A stretch of DNA of 27,251 nucleotides. Origin: a virus. Below are positions 24,080 to 27,251 of the stretch, in pieces (position 1 is the stretch's first letter; every line of letters starts with the position of its first letter). Under the pieces are notes generated by a model, which did not search any database, had not been told where the DNA came from, and worked only from the letters and a program-made list of their open reading frames with translations. Position numbers and translations under genes: made by a program. The stretch spans positions 1 to 27,251 of the IMG/VR virus record IMGVR_UViG_3300044616_001468. One strand, given 5' to 3'.

Positions 24080-24153
24080 GGAGTGTTAGCATAGTTGGTT
24101 AATGCGCTACCCTGTCACGGTAGAGATCACGGGTTCAAGTCCCGTACACTTCG
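24080..24153 (+). tRNA. tRNA-Asp (GUC)
   Basis: A full cloverleaf is seen: acceptor GGAGTGT/ACACTTC (one G-U), D arm with AGTTGGTTA loop, anticodon arm CTACC-CTGTCAC-GGTAG with anticodon GTC at 24114-24116, T arm ACGGG-TTCAAGT-CCCGT. The discriminator is G (24153), the aspartate identity base, and CCA is not encoded. It reads GAC/GAT, frequent codons in the very acidic early proteins. It lies just downstream of the DUF932-like gene and is probably cotranscribed with it. Confidence 0.93.
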
Positions 24154-24189
24154 CAAAATCCACGTGGGGAACAAATAGTACAAATCGGA

Positions 24190-24290
24190 CATAAAAATGT
24201 CAAATAAAAAAATCTTTACGAAGACTATAAAAGATCCCCCAAAATGTCAAACCAAAAAATCTTTACGATAGAGTTGACATTTCCCCCAAA
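24190..24290. repeat. Two-unit direct repeat upstream of 24309 promoter
   Basis: ATGTCAAA-N2-AAAAAATCTTTACGA occurs twice, 47 bp apart (TTACGA at 24216-24221 and 24263-24268), each followed by a CCCCCAA run. GACAT-AAAA-ATGTC (about 24188-24201) is an inverted repeat overlapping the first unit. The pattern suggests a repressor-binding array. Confidence 0.55.
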
Positions 24291-24302
24291 CCATGCGATA
24301 AT
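24274..24302 (+). promoter_or_regulatory. Leaderless early promoter
   Basis: TTGACA (24274-24279), 17 bp, GATAAT (24297-24302), 6 nt, ATG 24309. Confidence 0.65.
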
Positions 24303-24308
24303 TAATAC

Positions 24309-24473
24309 ATGACCCAAACAATGAGAACTATTGACGAATTAGTCAATGAGATGTACATGGACAATGAGCAACATCTCGAATACATGGAAAATATGAACGG
24401 TGGGGATTGTGATTGTAACATCCACACTACCTTGAATACAATAGTCAAATACTGGTGGGATGAGGAGAACTAA
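24309..24473 (+). CDS. 54-residue acidic protein
   Basis: Predicted leaderless. Met-rich, acidic, with G-D-C-D-C-N-I-H near the middle and W-W-D-E-E-N as its end. First of three TAATG-coupled genes. Function unknown. Confidence 0.65.
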   Translation: MTQTMRTIDELVNEMYMDNEQHLEYMENMNGGDCDCNIHTTLNTIVKYWWDEEN

Positions 24474-24631
24474 TGTTAGGTTATGAGAGAGATGATTTAG
24501 ATAACATGGTTCTTGCTATTGATTCTGCTTTAACTACCGTGAATCCTGACGATGACCCTTGGCTACATAGAAACCTTACACAAGCCTCAGACTTCCTATC
24601 AGGGCTATGGGCAGAAGGGTACTTTGACTAA
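24473..24631 (+). CDS. 52-residue acidic protein
   Basis: TAATG overlaps at both ends. M-L-G-Y-E-R-D-D-L-D-N-M-V and D-D-D-P-W-L-H-R. No motif. Function unknown. Confidence 0.6.
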   Translation: MLGYERDDLDNMVLAIDSALTTVNPDDDPWLHRNLTQASDFLSGLWAEGYFD

Positions 24632-24861
24632 TGTGGAGTAGATATACATTTGTTTGCGACCCTGATGAATGCGATGCCCTGGTTGAGTTTACTGCTAGGG
24701 ATGACTTTGGCTTTCCCCTGGGAGTTGTGGCAATGAAATGCCCTTGTGGTAGGATGTTAAACTATATTAGTTATGAAGAGGCTTACGCTCCGATCATTAC
24801 AGATGTGAGCAAGGTCACACCCCGTGAAGTTGTAAAAATCAACACGAACCCGTATAATTAA
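24631..24861 (+). CDS. 76-residue zinc-ribbon-like protein
   Basis: TAATG overlap. F-V-C-D-P-D-E-C-D-A-L-V-E and A-M-K-C-P-C-G-R-M form the two halves of a C4 ribbon, as in small phage transcription-accessory or zinc proteins. The 3' end of the gene carries a perfect TGTGA-N6-TCACA and a promoter for the next gene. Confidence 0.7.
   Translation: MWSRYTFVCDPDECDALVEFTARDDFGFPLGVVAMKCPCGRMLNYISYEEAYAPIITDVSKVTPREVVKINTNPYN
24804..24819. promoter_or_regulatory. CRP/GlxR-like operator (perfect, inside a gene)
   Basis: TGTGA-GCAAGG-TCACA, centred 53.5 bp before the leaderless start at 24865, exactly as at 19669-19684. Confidence 0.6.
24830..24858 (+). promoter_or_regulatory. Leaderless early promoter inside preceding gene
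   Basis: TTGTAA (24830-24835), 17 bp, TATAAT (24853-24858), 6 nt, ATG 24865. Confidence 0.6.
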
Positions 24862-24864
24862 TAT

Positions 24865-25020
24865 ATGGACCTAAACACACTTATAGAGTATATAAAGATA
24901 AACATCATCTCTCTAGAGCAAGACCTAGAAAACGAGGACGGTGCTGATAGCATTGTTCCTTACCTTGAAGGTGCCATTGATGTATCCCGCCATTATTTGG
25001 AGGCAGTCAATGGAGAATAA
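24865..25020 (+). CDS. 51-residue helical protein
   Basis: Predicted leaderless. M-D-L-N-T-L-I-E-Y-I-K-I-N-I-I-S-L-E-Q-D-L-E is a heptad-like helix. It overlaps the next gene by 11 nt. Similar layout to the 25739-25915 product. Function unknown. Confidence 0.65.
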   Translation: MDLNTLIEYIKINIISLEQDLENEDGADSIVPYLEGAIDVSRHYLEAVNGE

Positions 25021-25297
25021 CACAACACTAGACCCATACTTAATGAAACAAGTAGAAATGGGTATGGACGGAGCAGATATCCTGCATGGTCACCTTAAAA
25101 CTCTTATGTATGAGGCAGAGCAACAGTTAGACCTTTGTATTGAGGCAGAGGAATACTCAGAGGAAGCCATGGACTCTATGGCTCGTACAGAGGCTTCAGG
25201 CTATCTTGACGCACTGTCTGAGGTTTATGCCCTAACATATGCTATCGCTTTTGCCAAGGAAGAAGTAAAGAACCGCAAGGAGATTCTTGGTGAATAA
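25010..25297 (+). CDS. 95-residue helical acidic protein
   Basis: ATG 25010 lies inside the end of the previous gene, with TTGGAGG upstream. It is a long acidic helix protein (H-L-K-T-L-M-Y-E-A-E-Q-Q-L-D-L-C-I-E-A-E-E). An earlier in-frame start exists but would overlap most of the preceding gene. No family recognised. Confidence 0.7.
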   Translation: MENNTTLDPYLMKQVEMGMDGADILHGHLKTLMYEAEQQLDLCIEAEEYSEEAMDSMARTEASGYLDALSEVYALTYAIAFAKEEVKNRKEILGE

Positions 25298-25742
25298 CGA
25301 ACGCTTTATTGAAATGGACTTTGATGAGTGGTGTGATACATACAAACCAATCATTAACCATATAGACAGTAATGCATCCTTTGACAATGGCTATGGCGGT
25401 ATTATGTTTGAGACATATGGTGATGAAGTAGAGTTTGTTAAGTCTCAATCCCCTGACAAAATTTGGATGTATGGTGACGGAGACGACGGCGGTTCATATG
25501 TATGGAGCGGCTGGGGATTTGTAAATAGATTAGGATACTTCATCACTGAGGTACCTTGCCCACCTGATACAACCATTCAGGTCAGAGTTAGTTATAACTG
25601 GTTCTATTGTGAAAACTGCAGCGCTGAATTCGAGGACCCTGATAATACTATCAGAGATGCCTTCGATGAGCACGATTTGTATAAATGCCCACAATGTGCT
25701 ACACTTGAAGAAATGACCCTAGTAGGATTGGAAAAGAAATGA
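25290..25742 (+). CDS. 150-residue protein with C-terminal zinc ribbon
   Basis: GTG 25290 is chosen: AAGGAG lies 7 nt upstream. TTG 25287 is possible. The N-terminal 100 residues are Gly/Asp/Trp-rich (M-Y-G-D-G-D-D-G-G-S-Y-V-W-S-G-W-G-F), then W-F-Y-C-E-N-C-S-A-E-F and Y-K-C-P-Q-C-A-T give a C4 zinc ribbon. Function unknown. One of the larger early proteins. Confidence 0.7.
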   Translation: MNNERFIEMDFDEWCDTYKPIINHIDSNASFDNGYGGIMFETYGDEVEFVKSQSPDKIWMYGDGDDGGSYVWSGWGFVNRLGYFITEVPCPPDTTIQVRVSYNWFYCENCSAEFEDPDNTIRDAFDEHDLYKCPQCATLEEMTLVGLEKK

Positions 25743-25915
25743 TGACAAATGAAGAAATGCTAGCCTATGTAAAAGAAAGAATAGCAACCCTAACCGAACT
25801 CAGAAATGAAATGCATGCCGAAGGCAATCATGCTTCAGATGAATACACTGCTGGAGCAATTGACTCCTATGACATTATGCGTATTAAGTTAGAAGGGACC
25901 GTTACATTCCTATGA
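25739..25915 (+). CDS. 58-residue helical protein
   Basis: ATGATGA junction with the previous stop; starts at 25739 or 25742. Predicted amphipathic helix (L-A-Y-V-K-E-R-I-A-T-L-T-E-L-R-N-E-M). C-terminal A-G-A-I-D-S-Y-D-I-M-R-I resembles a small helical bundle seen in many phage hypotheticals. Confidence 0.65.
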   Translation: MMTNEEMLAYVKERIATLTELRNEMHAEGNHASDEYTAGAIDSYDIMRIKLEGTVTFL

Positions 25916-26070
25916 ACGAATACACAGTAGAACTTATTCATGAACCAAGCGGGGCCCATATGAATTTTGTTATGTTCAGTGATGTCAAGCAGGATGAAGT
26001 AGCGCTGGCCAAGGAAATTTGGGCAGACATGTCAGTTGTTGTATTAGACTACGTTGAGGAGGAAGAGTAA
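25912..26070 (+). CDS. 52-residue hypothetical protein
   Basis: ATGA overlap. M-N-E-Y-T-V-E-L-I-H-E-P-S-G-A-H-M-N-F-V-M-F then acidic tail V-E-E-E-E. TAATG junction to the next gene, with GAGGAGGAAG providing its Shine-Dalgarno. Confidence 0.65.
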   Translation: MNEYTVELIHEPSGAHMNFVMFSDVKQDEVALAKEIWADMSVVVLDYVEEEE

Positions 26071-26435
26071 TGGGAGCACGGATTAACTTTGTATTTAAAG
26101 ATGTTGAGGATGAGGCCCATGTAGTACTCTATAGTCACTGGGGTGAGACAGAATGGCAGCGGGACCTAGCAATGGCGCTGCAGCATTCAAAGCCTAGGTG
26201 GAAAGACTATGCCTACTTCACCCGCATGATGATTAGTTATTTAATGCAAGACTCTGTTCTTGAAGAAACAGGGTTTGGTATCTATGCTATCACAGGCAGC
26301 AACTTTGATTTAGGTGAGACCACGGTAGTCATCGATATCGCTAAAGAAACTATCAATCATGTGGGCTCCACTGTCGTAGTTGACTGGAATAAATTTATGG
26401 TAGCATACCTACCAGTTTTGGCTGAGCAGATCTAG
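26070..26435 (+). CDS. 121-residue conserved phage-type protein
   Basis: Begins M-G-A-R-I-N-F-V-F-K-D, with V-V-L-Y-S-H-W-G-E-T-E-W and G-I-Y-A-I-T-G-S-N. I recall similar proteins with this opening as hypothetical proteins of actinophages and other phages. An alpha/beta fold without visible catalytic residues. Last gene before a strong terminator. Confidence 0.7.
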   Translation: MGARINFVFKDVEDEAHVVLYSHWGETEWQRDLAMALQHSKPRWKDYAYFTRMMISYLMQDSVLEETGFGIYAITGSNFDLGETTVVIDIAKETINHVGSTVVVDWNKFMVAYLPVLAEQI

Positions 26436-26462
26436 GGAGTGGGTCCTCTAGATTAATAAGGT

Positions 26463-26503
26463 GGGAAGGGTCGGCGTGGGGCTTGCCCTTCCCCCTACTT
26501 TTT
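26463..26503 (+). terminator. Rho-independent terminator
   Basis: GGGAAGGG (26463-26470) and CCCTTCCC (26486-26493) form an 8-bp GC-rich stem, with TTTTT at 26499-26503. The -35 of the next promoter overlaps its 3' arm. Confidence 0.75.
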
Positions 26504-26511
26504 GGTACAAT
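26483..26511 (+). promoter_or_regulatory. Promoter overlapping the terminator
   Basis: TTGCCC (26483-26488), 17 bp, TACAAT (26506-26511), leader with AAGGGAGAAC before ATG 26529. Confidence 0.5.
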
Positions 26512-26528
26512 AGATACAAGGGAGAACT

Positions 26529-26735
26529 ATGCGTATAAGCAGACGAGTCACAGAGGAAGAAAAGGTTGCCATGAAAATGGGCAACATGGTTTCTGACCTC
26601 AGAGTTGATTTGGAATTAGTCGGGGAATACTTAGCAAAATCTCAGCCCCATGTAGTGTATAATCGTTTACAGGTAATAGCAGAATCAGCCAAAGAAACTA
26701 AGGAAGGTACAAATTATGGCAAAAACAACTTTTGA
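26529..26735 (+). CDS. 68-residue basic helical protein
   Basis: GGGAG lies about 5 nt before ATG 26529. Starts M-R-I-S-R-R-V-T-E-E-E-K-V-A-M-K. Possibly a small DNA-binding or regulatory protein; no clear helix-turn-helix. It overlaps the next gene by 20 nt. Confidence 0.65.
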   Translation: MRISRRVTEEEKVAMKMGNMVSDLRVDLELVGEYLAKSQPHVVYNRLQVIAESAKETKEGTNYGKNNF

Positions 26736-26982
26736 TAACAAGGCTTTAATCCTTGGACAGTTATGGATTAATTATAAAATGGAAGATGAGTGGGTTGATT
26801 TCGTTGAGTACAACGATTTAGGTTTGCCACTTGCTTTCGCATTTGCCGAGGGTATTATCAATGAAACTCCATCACTACAACAATACATAAATGAAACATG
26901 GGACTTACTACTAGAGGGCATGGAACTTGACGACATTGGGTTTGGTGACTTTCAAGAACTAGTTGACAAACAAAACGAGTAG
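26716..26982 (+). CDS. 88-residue acidic protein
   Basis: ATG 26716 with AAGGT about 10 nt upstream. W-I-N-Y-K-M-E-D-E-W-V-D-F-V-E-Y-N-D-L-G-L-P-L-A-F-A-F-A-E-G is a recurring pattern of phage proteins whose core may be a small helical repeat. Function unknown. Confidence 0.7.
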   Translation: MAKTTFDNKALILGQLWINYKMEDEWVDFVEYNDLGLPLAFAFAEGIINETPSLQQYINETWDLLLEGMELDDIGFGDFQELVDKQNE

Positions 26983-27153
26983 CGTGACCCGAAAGGGCAC
27001 GTGCCATACTTTTATCAAATTGTCAAACCCCAAACCTCATATCCAGACATTACGATCCAAACCATAATATCCCCAAACCAGGACATTACGAACCTCCAAA
27101 ACTTTCCCCCTGCTGAACTTATACCATAGTTTTTAAGGTTTGTCAAACCATGT

Positions 27154-27159
27154 TATAAT
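27154..27159 (+). promoter_or_regulatory. Extended -10 leaderless promoter
   Basis: TGT-TATAAT, 6 nt, ATG 27166. The preceding gap carries CACGTG (26998-27003) and two copies of GACATTACGA 36 bp apart (TTACGA at 27050-27055 and 27086-27091). Confidence 0.6.
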
Positions 27160-27165
27160 GATATT

Positions 27166-27251
27166 ATGCCACACCACTTTGCAAAGATGTATGAGAACAA
27201 GTCCCATAGACATGATTCTCTTTCTGACTCTGCTGTCTTTAATGAAGCAGT
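27166..27251 (+). CDS. 5' end of a gene cut by the window edge
   Basis: The frame opens M-P-H-H-F-A-K-M-Y-E-N-K-S-H-R-H-D-S-L and is open to the right edge (28 residues). Predicted leaderless. Too short to assign. Confidence 0.55.
   Translation, partial: MPHHFAKMYENKSHRHDSLSDSAVFNEA

Overview
The window looks like the central part of a tailed phage (Caudoviricetes) genome, AT-rich, most likely infecting a low-GC actinobacterium. This is inference. It rests on virion and tail-fibre type genes, a DUF932/TIGR03299-like protein, a Gp88-like protein, dense stacks of 20-100 aa genes with ATGA/TAATG overlaps, leaderless promoters of the TGn-TATAAT type, GlxR/CRP-like TGTGA-N6-TCACA sites and one phage-borne tRNA-Asp(GUC). 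No terminase, capsid, portal or polymerase gene lies in the window, so the host and the closest relatives cannot be fixed from sequence alone.

Late region, about 1-12.3 kb, almost all on the minus strand. It holds small virion/tail adaptor-like proteins, a collagen-like fibre protein and a 916-residue fibre in which Cys-containing domains are joined by very long Thr/Ala/Pro tracts (mucin-like). Directly downstream is a four-gene cassette: a Cys-rich zinc-ribbon-like protein, a radical SAM/SPASM enzyme, a GlcNAc-transferase-like (PF11397/GT60-like) glycosyltransferase and a GalE-like epimerase. A second glycosyltransferase (DXD, GT32-like) and a holin-like membrane protein lie at 11.3-12.3 kb. 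One plus-strand gene, a secreted lytic transglycosylase-like protein, sits inside this block with its own promoter and terminator. Several late genes have TGn-TATAAT exactly 6-7 nt before the start codon, predicting leaderless mRNAs.

Switch region, 12.3-15.7 kb. A plus-strand operon (a DHH-like protein, two small genes and a 2OG-Fe(II) oxygenase) is followed by seven small minus-strand genes.

Early/accessory region, 15.7-27.25 kb, plus strand. About forty very small genes lie in operons separated by regulatory gaps of 90-320 bp. The gaps reuse a common set of parts: a 3' stem-loop (GAGYA, 11-nt loop ending AAAC, TRCTC), the palindrome CACGTG, paired DnaA boxes (TTATCCACA), TGTGA-N6-TCACA palindromes, CGGCGTGTCG elements, and strong promoters often carrying TGTCAG exactly 10 bp before the -10. 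The larger genes here are a Gp88-like protein (20053-20787) and a DUF932-like protein (23027-24043).

The main ideas worth testing are: (1) a phage-encoded mucin-type O-glycosylation system acting on the Thr-rich fibre; (2) early transcription tied to a host CRP/GlxR-family regulator and possibly to DnaA; (3) a family of covarying 3' stem-loops; (4) leaderless late expression.
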